A DNA stretch of 64,000 bases from Acinetobacter pecorum (lineage in GTDB: Bacteria > Pseudomonadota > Gammaproteobacteria > Pseudomonadales > Moraxellaceae): the NCBI RefSeq assembly GCF_014837015.1, contig NZ_JACSPT010000007.1, forward strand, positions 62,001 to 126,000, read 5' to 3'. Below the pieces are notes generated by a model. The model saw nothing but the letters and a program-made list of their open reading frames with translations. It made no database searches and had not been told where the DNA came from. Position numbers and translations under genes: made by a program. This document shows, one piece after another, positions 27,448 through 36,034 of this stretch (positions are counted from its first letter, which is position 1; each line of letters opens with the position of its first letter).

Positions 27448-28677
27448 ATGTTAAAACCTTTGGCTTTATCTCTGGCAGTGGCTTCAAGCTTAAGTTTTAT
27501 TTCGACAAGCATATGGGCTGAAGACTTTAAAATACTGAAACAGCTGGAAAATAAACCGACATTACTCAAAAGTGGTGAATATAAAGGTCATTATTATGTG
27601 CCGAGTACCTTGAATACGATTACGTGGGGTTATCTGCCAAATAAAGATGCAAAACCTGTTTTGACTGTCCCTTCAGGTAGCACAGTTACTTTCGATACGG
27701 TTTCCCATGAAGGGCTGCTAGAAGATCAGGGCCGCAATGCAGAGAAATATTTCACCTCAAAAGGTGTCAAGCCTGAGCATGTTTTAGATGAAGCCAAGCT
27801 GATCACGAATTCCACATTAAAACATGATTTCCATAAAGATGGGCCACACATTATTACCGGGCCTGTCTATGTAGAAGGGGCAATGCCGGGCGATATTCTA
27901 AAGGTGGAGATTCTAAAAGTTGAACCGCGTGTGCCTTATGGCGTGATTTCAAACCGTCATGGCAAAGGGACCTTACCCGAATTCCCGAAACGTCAGAAAC
28001 ATGAGCATGCATCTCCAACCAATCCGGAGACTTATGGCAACGTGTCCATTTTTACCCCAATTGAGAAAAATGCGGATGGCGTATGGGAAGGCGTTTTAAA
28101 AACTGAATCTGGCAAAGCGATACGTTTCCCGCTGAATCCGTTTATGGGCACGATGGGCGTTGCACCGAATACCAGTGAGCCTGTGCATTCTGTGCCACCA
28201 TCATTTTATGGCGGAAATATCGACATCAATGAATTAGGAGCAGGCGCAACGGCTTATTATCCTGTACAAGTGCCAGGTGCTTTATTCTATACAGGCGATA
28301 GTCACTTTGTACAAGGCGATGGCGAGGTGGCTTTAACTGCCTTGGAAGGATCAGCACGTGCGACTTTAAAATTCACTTTGCTTAAATCTGGAAAAGACAA
28401 AATTCCGGGTGCAGAGATTAAACAGCCGCTGGCTGAAAATGCTGAATTCTGGATCACACCGGGTCTGGATGAAGATTTAGATGAAGCTATGCGTAAATCT
28501 ACCCGTGAAGCGATTCGTTTTCTGGTCAATGAATATGGCATTTCTGAAGAAATTGCCTATGCCTACTTAAGTGCTGCCACTGACTTTGAAGTATCACAAG
28601 TGGTCGATAAAACCAAAGGTATTCATGCCATGATTCGCAAGGCGGATTTTAAGGAGTTTAAGAAAGAAGAGAAGTAA
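27448..28677 (+). CDS. Exported acetamidase/formamidase-family protein
   Basis: 409 residues from ATG 27448, six codons inside the longest frame. This start is chosen because it leaves a leader of about 30 bases after the sigma-54 promoter and gives a clean signal peptide (MLKPLALSLAVASSLSFISTSIWA). FmdA/AmdA features include HDFHKDGPHIITGPVYVEGAMPGDILKVEI, NPFMGTMGVAP, PPSFYGGNIDINELGAG and YTGDSHFVQGDGEVALTALE. These enzymes release ammonia from short amides, which fits nitrogen control by RpoN. A periplasmic location is predicted. It is divergent from the broken amidohydrolase. Confidence 0.85.
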   Translation: MLKPLALSLAVASSLSFISTSIWAEDFKILKQLENKPTLLKSGEYKGHYYVPSTLNTITWGYLPNKDAKPVLTVPSGSTVTFDTVSHEGLLEDQGRNAEKYFTSKGVKPEHVLDEAKLITNSTLKHDFHKDGPHIITGPVYVEGAMPGDILKVEILKVEPRVPYGVISNRHGKGTLPEFPKRQKHEHASPTNPETYGNVSIFTPIEKNADGVWEGVLKTESGKAIRFPLNPFMGTMGVAPNTSEPVHSVPPSFYGGNIDINELGAGATAYYPVQVPGALFYTGDSHFVQGDGEVALTALEGSARATLKFTLLKSGKDKIPGAEIKQPLAENAEFWITPGLDEDLDEAMRKSTREAIRFLVNEYGISEEIAYAYLSAATDFEVSQVVDKTKGIHAMIRKADFKEFKKEEK

Positions 28678-28712
28678 TTTTTTTTATTTAGTTTTTTTAT
28701 TTTGTGCTTTTA

Positions 28713-28750
28713 CCAACTGATTAGACATGGTCAGTTGGCTTTTTAATTTT
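28713..28750 (+). terminator. Intrinsic terminator after the amidase
   Basis: CCAACTGA, 10-base loop, TCAGTTGG followed by CTTTTTAATTTTT. Confidence 0.75.
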
Positions 28751-28812
28751 TGATACCTTGAAAATGTTTAGAATGCGAGAAATAAACAATCAAATAAAAT
28801 ATATGGGGAAAC

Positions 28813-29430
28813 GTGGAAGAACAACAAAATCAAGCTGTGGTTTTACAGCAGCCAAAAGATTCAATGTTAGTTGTTAAAGTTGAACAAGATACAGACTTGG
28901 TTGCTATAGGTGCTTTAGTAGTATCGGTTTTGGCATTCTTAGTAACAATTCACATTGTGAGGCAATCTACGAAGAGTCAAATAGAATCTAATAAGCTATT
29001 AATTGAAAAACAAAATGAATTAAAATTAGCAGAGCTAAGAATCATTAATAGAAAAGCAGAAGTCGATAAATTAAGAGATAGTATTTATGAATATATTAGC
29101 GTTATCCAGAATTTCAAATATTACTATATTCAAGTTTTTTACTTCAAAGAAGATGGGAGTTTTTTCCACAAAGAATTTAAAAAATTCAAAAAGTTATTTT
29201 TAGAAAATAAAGAAAAAATAGGCGAAGTTACATATAAGGTATTTCTTAATTTCAATCCAATAGATTCCAATCAATATGAGCTACAGCAAGAGATGATGGA
29301 GCTATTAATACTGTCAAACAAAATGTTATCTGATGAACGAGATGAAAACATTATTCGCTTAAAAAATGATGAATTTATTAAAAAATTTGAGACAATCCTT
29401 TTTAAACTAAGATTGATGATTCAGTTATAG
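28813..29430 (+). CDS. Orphan membrane protein with coiled coil
   Basis: 205 residues starting at GTG 28813 after GGGGAA. An N-terminal polar stretch (1-28) leads to one membrane helix at about 30-50 (VAIGALVVSVLAFLVTIHIV). A charged heptad-like region (about 52-95, KSQIESNKLLIEKQNELKLAELRIINRK) follows, then a Lys/Phe-rich helical C-terminal domain. The gene is notably AT-rich, with AAA and ATA codons common, unlike the neighbouring core genes, so acquisition by transfer is possible. No known domain was recognised. It lies between the amidase terminator and ruvB, and shares its general plan with the gene at 41165-41833. Confidence 0.65.
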   Translation: MEEQQNQAVVLQQPKDSMLVVKVEQDTDLVAIGALVVSVLAFLVTIHIVRQSTKSQIESNKLLIEKQNELKLAELRIINRKAEVDKLRDSIYEYISVIQNFKYYYIQVFYFKEDGSFFHKEFKKFKKLFLENKEKIGEVTYKVFLNFNPIDSNQYELQQEMMELLILSNKMLSDERDENIIRLKNDEFIKKFETILFKLRLMIQL

Positions 29431-29458
29431 AAAAGGGAGAATAAACCTCCCTTATAAA

Positions 29459-30466
29459 TCACTTGTCTTTCGGCTCAGGCGGTGTCATCCCAAACTGCAA
29501 ATACGCCATATTGGTGGCAATACGACCACGCGCAGTTCGCATCACATAACCTTGCTGAATCAGGTAAGGCTCAATGACATCTTCCAACGTACCAGAATCT
29601 TCTGCCATGGCTGCTGCGAGCGCTTCTACGCCAGCAGGGCCGCCATCAAAACGTTCAAGCAACATTGATAAATAACGGCGGTCTAAAGTATCTAGACCAT
29701 CTTTATCGACTTTGAGCATGTCCAAAGCACGTTGTGCCATATCCTGATTGATTTCACCAGTACCTTTGACCTGAGCATAGTCACGCACACGACGCAATAA
29801 ACGGTTAGCAATACGTGGTGTACCTCGTGAACGACGGGCAATTTCTTTTGCACCATCTCCCGTCATCGGTACATCCATCAAATTGGCTGAACGTTTGACA
29901 ATGTGGGTTAAATCTTCAACCGAATAAAACTCTAAACGTTGCACGATTCCAAAACGGTCACGCAGTGGTGAAGTCAATAAACCGGCACGTGTAGTTGCAG
30001 CTACCAAGGTAAATGGCGGTAAATCCAGTTTAATCGAACGGGCAGCCGGGCCTTCACCAATCATGATGTCGAGTTGATAATCTTCCATCGCCGGATACAG
30101 GATTTCTTCAATGACCGGTGAAAGACGGTGAATCTCGTCAATAAACAGGACATCGCCTTCTTCCAGATTCGTTAGCATGGCTGCTAAATCACCGGCACGT
30201 TCTAGTACCGGGCCAGAGGTTGACTTGAGATTGCCCCCCATTTCACGGGCAATAATATTGGCCAATGTCGTTTTACCCAGACCTGGCGGGCCAAAGATCA
30301 GCGTGTGATCGAGAGCTTCTTCACGGCCACGGGCTGCGCCAATGAAAATTTCCATTTGCTCACGGACCACCGGCTGACCGATATAGTCATCTAGGGAAGT
30401 CGGACGGATGGCACGATCAAAGTGATCTTCGGGTTTTTCAGAACCACTGATGAGACGGTCTTGCAT
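29459..30466 (-). CDS. ruvB: Holliday junction branch migration ATPase RuvB
   Basis: 335 residues. N-terminal [19 protein letters not shown] precedes an AAA+ core with [15 protein letters not shown] (Walker A), LFIDEIHRL (Walker B) and AATTRAGLL (sensor 1). A winged-helix C terminus follows ([25 protein letters not shown]). It drives branch migration with RuvA. It follows ruvA on the same strand after a 233-base spacer that carries a dispersed repeat, an unusually long gap for this pair. Confidence 0.97.
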   Translation of the reverse strand: MQDRLISGSEKPEDHFDRAIRPTSLDDYIGQPVVREQMEIFIGAARGREEALDHTLIFGPPGLGKTTLANIIAREMGGNLKSTSGPVLERAGDLAAMLTNLEEGDVLFIDEIHRLSPVIEEILYPAMEDYQLDIMIGEGPAARSIKLDLPPFTLVAATTRAGLLTSPLRDRFGIVQRLEFYSVEDLTHIVKRSANLMDVPMTGDGAKEIARRSRGTPRIANRLLRRVRDYAQVKGTGEINQDMAQRALDMLKVDKDGLDTLDRRYLSMLLERFDGGPAGVEALAAAMAEDSGTLEDVIEPYLIQQGYVMRTARGRIATNMAYLQFGMTPPEPKDK

Positions 30467-30559
30467 CTTTTGAGTTAATCTCTATGGTTTATTTGAGGTG
30501 AATAAAGTCATAGCCTCAAAATGCTCTTGGAATTTCTATGCCATTAAGTCGGCATGCTC

Positions 30560-30650
30560 TTACTTTTGACTGGGCAAAAGTAACAAAACCCATTTGTTAA
30601 ACTGATGCTACATCCTGATCGCACAGTTTAGCAGGCGACATCCATGTCGC
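30560..30650 (+). repeat. Dispersed hairpin element, copy A (inside the ruvA-ruvB spacer)
   Basis: Three stems in series: TTACTTTTG/CAAAAGTAA (30560-30568 with 30575-30583), GTTAAACTG/CAGTTTAGC (30596-30604 with 30624-30632, one G-T pair), and GCGACAT/ATGTCGC (30635-30641 with 30644-30650). The loop of the middle stem contains ACATCC. It aligns with the elements at 40970 and 46701. Confidence 0.7.
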
Positions 30651-30699
30651 TAGGCAGATTCTGATACTGGCATAAATTCTATATCCAGTATCTGTGCTA

Positions 30700-31302
30700 T
30701 TACTTATTCATCGACTTTAATGCAGCGCGGATAATATCGCTGGCTTCAGTAAATTCACCTTTGGCAGCATTCACCAGTTTTTGTGCTTCAGCAGGTTTAT
30801 AGCCCAACGACTGTAATGCTGCTTCCGCTTCAGCCACGGCTGAATTACTCATAAACTGAATTTGTGGTGCAGTTGAATTACTTGGTGCAGCACCTGAAGC
30901 CATGGCTTTAAAGCGGTCACGTAATTCAATCATCAGGCGTTCTGCAGTCTTTTTACCCACCCCCGGAACCTTGACCAGAGTATTGATATCTTCATGTTCA
31001 ACGGTGTGGATCAGCATTTCCACACTTAAAGTGGAAAGGATACCAAGCGCCATTTTCGGACCAACGCCGTTCACCTTTAATAAGGTACGGAAAATGGTTT
31101 TTTCTTGCGCATTGATAAAGCCATAAAGTAACTGGGCATCTTCACGAACAGCCAGATGGGTCCACAGGGTAATTTTCTGGCCTTTTTGCAACTGACAGAA
31201 AGTGGTTAAAGGGGTGTCAATCTCATAACCTACGCCGTTCACATTTAATAAAACAGTCGGTGCTTCCAGCGCCAGCACTTCCCCAATCAGGCATCCAATC
31301 AT
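30700..31302 (-). CDS. ruvA: Holliday junction DNA helicase subunit RuvA
   Basis: 200 residues. The OB-fold N-terminal domain (MIGCLIGEVLALEAPTVLLNVNGVGYEI) is followed by helix-hairpin-helix motifs (LLKVNGVGPKMALGILS and LVKVPGVGKKTAERLMIELRDRF) and the C-terminal RuvB-binding domain (EAALQSLGYKPAEAQKLV). It binds four-way junctions and loads RuvB. No ruvC is in the window. It is downstream of dgt. Confidence 0.97.
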   Translation of the reverse strand: MIGCLIGEVLALEAPTVLLNVNGVGYEIDTPLTTFCQLQKGQKITLWTHLAVREDAQLLYGFINAQEKTIFRTLLKVNGVGPKMALGILSTLSVEMLIHTVEHEDINTLVKVPGVGKKTAERLMIELRDRFKAMASGAAPSNSTAPQIQFMSNSAVAEAEAALQSLGYKPAEAQKLVNAAKGEFTEASDIIRAALKSMNK

Positions 31303-31370
31303 TTTTTATATACTCAAATTTAATACAGGCATAGTAGTCAGCATTTTTGATAAAGGCAAAACTCTATCAG

Positions 31371-31418
31371 TTAAAAGCAGTGATTTTGCTGAGATTTTCA
31401 TCAGGTCTTCACTGCTTA
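31371..31418 (-). terminator. Possible terminator after dgt
   Basis: AAGCAGTGA and TCACTGCTT form a 9-bp stem around a 25-base loop starting at the dgt stop, followed on the minus strand by TTTTAAC. The large loop makes it uncertain. Confidence 0.4.
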
Positions 31419-32756
31419 AAGCAAGCCGGCTTTATTGCCATGCAGTTCCTGCGCCAGATTATAAGCCTGATGATCAGAAAACTTGGAGACAATATCCAGC
31501 ACCTGCATGATATTGGCATAGTGATCATTTGCAAAATATGCACCTGAGCGTTTTAAAATAGCCATTAAACGTTGTTCCTTAAAGCTTAAGGTTTTGTGTG
31601 GCGTGGTCAAAGGAATAAAGGCATCCAGAATGGTTTGCAGACTTTGATGCGCGATAATTTCCAGACCTGCTTTTTGCGGATGTTCAAAGATTTTGTCTCG
31701 CGCCAGTTCTTTGGCCCGGTTAATACCCATTTCAATATCAGCACTACAATAACCCAGCAATGAGCCTTGCAATTGGCCCATCAGAATTTCCTGCTGATGT
31801 CGTGCAAATGCTGTAGTAACTTCTTCTACCAGACGTTTCATTACCCGGCCACGCAGCGCGGCAATTTTTTGTTGCCAGGTGGTATAAGGCATATTGATTT
31901 CTTCAGGTATACCATAATCACCCAGCAAGTTCAGAAAGACTGGTTCAACTTCCGCATAGCTGAGCATATTCAGGCTGATACCATCCTCCAGATCAATCAG
32001 GGCATAGCAGATATCATCCGCAGCTTCTAAAAGATAGGTCAGGGGATGTCGGCAATAATGATAGTCACCTAGCTGGATCAGGCCCAAATGTTCAGCAATT
32101 TCCTGCAAAACCTCTTTTTCAGACTGGTAGCAGCCGAATTTCGGACGACGGCTGGCTGGCGTGTTGCCGGTCGGGTCAATGGTCTGCGAGAGCCACGGAT
32201 ATTTGAGATAAGCACCCAGAGTGGCATAGGTCAGACGCATACCGCCATCATTAGGATGATAGTCAATCTTGGTCAGCAGACGCAGGCCTTGGGCATTACC
32301 TTCAAACTGACGGACATCCGCTTCCTGTTCGGGACTCAGGTTGTTTAAGAAGTCGGTATGTGATGCATCGTCAAACCACTCCCGAATGGCATATTCGCCG
32401 GCATGGCCAAAAGGTGGATTACCAATATCATGTGCCAGACAGGCGGCCTGAATGATGGCACCAACATCAGCCGGAGAAATCCAGGCAGGTAAATTATCTT
32501 TGATTTTTTCGGCAGCCAGCATACCCAATGAACGGCCAATACAGGAGACCTCAAGCGAATGGGTCAAACGGGTATGAATCCCGTCATGCTGAGTCAGTGG
32601 ATGGACCTGGGTTTTGCGGTTTAACTGACGGAAACTGTGTGAAAAAATAATACGGTCATAGTCTTTATGGAACGGGCTGCGTGCCAGTTCAGTTTTTTGC
32701 TTTTTACTACCCATCCGAACTGTCGAGAGCAGTTCTAACCAACGCATTTGAGTCAT
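31416..32756 (-). CDS. dgt: Deoxyguanosinetriphosphate triphosphohydrolase-like protein
   Basis: 446 residues. HD-domain motifs are RLTHSLEVSCIGR (H), AACLAHDIGNPPFGHAGE (HD) and TYLLEAADDICYALIDLEDG (D). The N terminus KTELARSPFHKDYDRIIFSHSFRQLNRKTQV is typical of the family. It hydrolyses dNTPs to nucleosides and triphosphate, controlling dNTP pools and sometimes limiting phage. ATG codons at 32756 and 32747 are both possible starts. Confidence 0.9.
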   Translation of the reverse strand: MTQMRWLELLSTVRMGSKKQKTELARSPFHKDYDRIIFSHSFRQLNRKTQVHPLTQHDGIHTRLTHSLEVSCIGRSLGMLAAEKIKDNLPAWISPADVGAIIQAACLAHDIGNPPFGHAGEYAIREWFDDASHTDFLNNLSPEQEADVRQFEGNAQGLRLLTKIDYHPNDGGMRLTYATLGAYLKYPWLSQTIDPTGNTPASRRPKFGCYQSEKEVLQEIAEHLGLIQLGDYHYCRHPLTYLLEAADDICYALIDLEDGISLNMLSYAEVEPVFLNLLGDYGIPEEINMPYTTWQQKIAALRGRVMKRLVEEVTTAFARHQQEILMGQLQGSLLGYCSADIEMGINRAKELARDKIFEHPQKAGLEIIAHQSLQTILDAFIPLTTPHKTLSFKEQRLMAILKRSGAYFANDHYANIMQVLDIVSKFSDHQAYNLAQELHGNKAGLL

Positions 32757-32907
32757 TTATCATTATTCAGTTATTAACTGTTTGCATCATGCCAAAAAAC
32801 TGGTTCGGGGACTAGGGCAGTGCGACATGAATTGTCATGCTGCATATGGTTATTTTAGCCAGCTGTAAAAGACTGAGAATTAAAAATCAAAATTATCAAA
32901 TGAACAA

Positions 32908-32936
32908 TAAAAAAGCAGGCTATTAAACCTGCTTTA
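32908..32936 (-). terminator. Intrinsic terminator after the symporter operon
   Basis: On the minus strand AAAGCAGG, 8-base loop, CCTGCTTT-TTT. It ends the symporter plus small-protein transcript. Confidence 0.75.
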
Positions 32937-32948
32937 TACGGTAAAGAA

Positions 32949-33080
32949 TCAGATTAGCTCTTTACCATTTTTCTTGGCCTGTTGTGTGTCTTTATAGACA
33001 TTCAGGCAAATCGTGAACAGGACCAGGCTTGCCACTAATGGCCAAAAAAGTACATATAGGGTCAATAATTGACTTGTCAT
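32949..33080 (-). CDS. Small membrane protein paired with the sodium:solute symporter
   Basis: A 43-residue product, too short for most ORF lists. ATG 33080 follows AAGGAGA by 7 bases and lies 11 bases after the symporter stop. The sequence begins MTSQLLTLYVLFWPLVASLV and forms a single membrane helix (about 5-27) with a Lys-rich cytoplasmic tail (KDTQQAKKNGKELI). Tight spacing and a shared terminator indicate a small accessory subunit of the transporter; similar tiny partners accompany other symporters of this group. The function is inferred from context. Confidence 0.8.
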   Translation of the reverse strand: MTSQLLTLYVLFWPLVASLVLFTICLNVYKDTQQAKKNGKELI

Positions 33081-33091
33081 CTGAACTCTCC

Positions 33092-34729
33092 TTATTTACT
33101 TTTCTCAGATAGCTGGTGAAATTCAATCACCATCTTATTGATTTGTTTAAAATCAAATCGTTCTTTACTGTAGATCAGCGTCAACACAGTACATACCAGC
33201 GCACTACTGCCATACGCTGTCAGTGAGCTTAACAAGGTGCCGTATTCACGCAAAAAGCCGGTGGTCCATGGCATGAAGCCAATACTGGCCAATATACCAA
33301 CGACCATACCCACTTTCTTGCCAAAGAAACCAAAGGTCATCAGACCCAGCACCACACCAATCCCCAGGGTCGCAATGAGTTCAAAGCCAAGTGCGATCAT
33401 TCCCTGAATCGGAAGCCATTCAAAACGTACAATCAGAAAGCTTAAAAATGCCAGGCCCACTGACCAGTTAAAGGCCCGGGCATTCACCTTGTCCCAATAC
33501 AGGCTGACAATCACCGGGAACACAATAGAGCCCCAAAGCGCACCCACAAAAATCAGCATCGACAAAATGTCAAATTTCAAGGTGGCAATCAAAATTCCAA
33601 GCATGGTGGCAACGATCATGGTCATACGGCCAATAAATAGCATTTTCTTTGGATCAGGGCGGTTTTTCGCAATCTGTTTGCCATAAATGTCCGTCATGAC
33701 AATCGCAGACAGAGCAGACAGATCCGAGTCAGCGGTAGAAGACAGGGCTCCAATCACCATGATGAATAACAGCGCGACCATAAATGGCGAAAGATAAGTC
33801 GCTGCCATTTGTGGAATCAGGTTATTCAGGTTGCCATCAATGGGTTGAATACCTGCAAATAGTGCCAGTAATCCAAGCATGCCTAGACCAATGACAATTG
33901 CAGCATAACCAATGGTTGCAGTGATAAAACTCGGTTTGATCAGGTCTTCACGGACTGCAAACAGGCGCTGGGCAATGGTCTGATTACCAATCGCATAGGC
34001 CAATACGGCAACAAAAAATGGTGCGCCTTGTTCCAAAAAGGCTGTTTTAGAGAAAAAATCCAGCTGTTCCGGTTGCAGGTGATGAATTCCGCTTTGAAAC
34101 AGGGATGGCCCACCTAAGGTAAAGAATAAGGTTGGAATAATGATCACAGCCGCGACAATCATTGCCACCAGTTGACCAAAATCGGTAAAGACTGAGGAAC
34201 GGAACCCCGACCAGAGGGTATAGGACAGTACACCGATACCAGTAATCAGCACGCCATGGATAAAGCTTAAAGGAGATAAAATTTCAACCAGTGCCCCGGC
34301 AGCGGTAAAGTTCACCATCAGGCTGATCACGCTACCCACAATATTGGAACCTGCCAGAATCATCTGACTTTGATTGCCATGCCGGGCATGCATGATTTCT
34401 GCCAAAGTATGTGCATTAGGTGCCAGTTCACGAAAGCGCTTGCCAAAGGGATAGATAAATAAAATCATCAGCGCACCCCACAAACCATAGTGGAGGGCAC
34501 CAGACACGCCGTATGTATATCCGGATGAAGCTGCTGCATAAAACGAGGCAGCCCAGATCCAGGTGGCGGTCATACTGGCAGCAGACATTCCAAATCCGAT
34601 GGAGCCATTCGAAACCATGTAGCCATCGACATTTTCATTTTTCTGTTTAATGCGTAACGATAGTAGAAAGGTGATGCCATAGAAAAGCACCATCAATAGT
34701 ACAGTTGCTGTACTAGTGAACTGAAACAT
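33092..34729 (-). CDS. Sodium:solute symporter (SSS family)
   Basis: 545 residues with about 13-14 membrane helices. Family segments include DGYMVSNGSIGFGMSAASMTATWIWAASFYAAASSGYTYG, TLAEIMHARHG, TLWSGFRSSVFTDFGQLVAM and VIGALSSTADSDLSALSAI (the Na+ site near SSTADS). It resembles the Dur3-like urea/polyamine branch more than PutP, but the substrate is not determined. TAAGGAG is 5 bases before the ATG. It is co-transcribed with the 43-residue protein downstream. Confidence 0.85.
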   Translation of the reverse strand: MFQFTSTATVLLMVLFYGITFLLSLRIKQKNENVDGYMVSNGSIGFGMSAASMTATWIWAASFYAAASSGYTYGVSGALHYGLWGALMILFIYPFGKRFRELAPNAHTLAEIMHARHGNQSQMILAGSNIVGSVISLMVNFTAAGALVEILSPLSFIHGVLITGIGVLSYTLWSGFRSSVFTDFGQLVAMIVAAVIIIPTLFFTLGGPSLFQSGIHHLQPEQLDFFSKTAFLEQGAPFFVAVLAYAIGNQTIAQRLFAVREDLIKPSFITATIGYAAIVIGLGMLGLLALFAGIQPIDGNLNNLIPQMAATYLSPFMVALLFIMVIGALSSTADSDLSALSAIVMTDIYGKQIAKNRPDPKKMLFIGRMTMIVATMLGILIATLKFDILSMLIFVGALWGSIVFPVIVSLYWDKVNARAFNWSVGLAFLSFLIVRFEWLPIQGMIALGFELIATLGIGVVLGLMTFGFFGKKVGMVVGILASIGFMPWTTGFLREYGTLLSSLTAYGSSALVCTVLTLIYSKERFDFKQINKMVIEFHQLSEKSK

Positions 34730-36034
34730 ACATACTCCTTAAGCGGGTCACCTTTTGTTTTTGAAAGTTAAATCATTGGTGACAGATTAAGGCTCTAAAA
34801 TAGACAGAGCAGTGAAGCTATAGAACATCAAAAAGTGAGTGTCCGAATATAGAATTTATATTCATCTCTACAGCAGAAAGGAAAAACCATTGCCAGGCCC
34901 GGAATTTGGACGTTTTCTCAGCAATGGAGCAAGAGCCTAACATAAAATCATCAAATTTACTGATGAAGTATCTATTTTGTAAGATTTCTGGCTGATATAG
35001 AGATGTAAGCTCGTTACTCTTACCTTTGAATAAAAAAATATTTTTTTGTCATTTTTTTAGCAATTACAAATATTTATTTTAAAATTTTTGAGTTAAATAA
35101 AAACTGAGAATACGGATTAAATAAAAAAGGTAACAAAATTTTATTATTAATCATTTCTTCATTATTTTTTTAGATAGTCCTCATAATTACTGGTAAATTT
35201 TTTCATAAATACGAGTGGTGTTTTGCTATTTATATTGTGCTTTTTACGCATAATAGAACTAATGAATAAGTGATGAAATTTCAAAATATTGGATATGATG
35301 GGGTAATTTTATCGATATAATCTTTGGTCTTTTAGATCAGTAAATTTTACTTAATTATGATCTAAGAAGATAAACATCAAATATGAAAAAATAAAAGGAT
35401 CAAATAAGGAATTTTATTTTTATTCTTTTAGAAGATGAGAATAGATGTTCGGTTTTTGTTCTGAAGATTATGTTAAATTAAAATACCACTCAGTATTAAT
35501 TATTCGTTTATAGAGGGTGGTAATTTGCCTCTAGTGCCCTAATGGAGGAGATGGGCAGAGAACTGTTCCTTGTAGTGCAGAACGGCAGAAGACCTTTAAC
35601 CAATTTTCTAATCTTGAGGGTGAAAGGTGAGAGTCAATCAAAATAATTAAAAACAGCGTGCAAAAATAGAACTTCATGAAAAACCTGGTTCTTAAGTATT
35701 TTATTCTGTTTTATACAGGAGTTTTGGCAAGTTATAGCCATACAATCTGAACAAGAATTTGTCATGATTGTTGTTGAAAAATAATACAATTTTTATATAT
35801 AAAATTATTCTGAACTGGTTTTGATTTTTCTTTAAAAAAATGTGATAACCTGTGCGACTACATTCAATTTTCCTGACTGAAAATAAACAAAATTTTTTAA
35901 AAGTCCAGGGTATTTCAGCTATAGTTTTCTGATTTGGCATCTAGCCGATTTCCTTATTTCACAGTAGAATATGCGCTCTCTCAAGTCACATTGTGGCATG
36001 GTTGTTCAGACCATCCCGTGGAGCCAAAATCAGC
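34730..36034. other. 1.3 kb gene-poor, AT-rich region upstream of purL
   Basis: No ORF with a credible ribosome site or protein-like composition is found. The 79-codon frame on the minus strand (35701-35940) is low-complexity and lacks support. The region contains long A/T runs and a cluster of hairpins at 35484-35585 (separate entry). It probably carries the symporter promoter at its left end and the purL promoter near 35940-36000 (TAGAAT at 35965-35970 is a candidate -10). The rest is unexplained. Confidence 0.5.
35484..35585 (+). ncRNA. Hairpin cluster, candidate structured RNA
   Basis: Four stems lie within 100 bases. (1) TACCACTC (35484-35491) pairs with GGGTGGTA (35515-35522). (2) TAGAGG (35511-35516) pairs with CCTCTA (35528-35533) and excludes stem 1. 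(3) CTCT-AGT-GCCC (35529-35539) pairs with GGGC-AGAG (35553-35560), leaving a 13-base loop containing GGAGGA. (4) CTGTTC (35563-35568) pairs with GAACGG (35580-35585). Stems 2 and 3 also compete. It does not match the riboswitch classes I know. The strand is assumed from purL. Confidence 0.4.

Noticed and set aside
35505..35640. Glycine, FMN or guanidine riboswitch in the purL upstream region
   Set aside because: The conserved core bases of these classes (for example CCGAAGG or the RFN core) are not present; only generic hairpins remain.
35701..35940. 79-codon frame on the minus strand upstream of purL
   Set aside because: Low-complexity Phe/Asn/Lys composition, no convincing ribosome site and no partner gene; probably chance in AT-rich DNA.
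35993..36034. Longer PurL start at the GTG
   Set aside because: The 14 extra residues are not family-like and a better placed ATG with GGAG upstream gives the usual N terminus.
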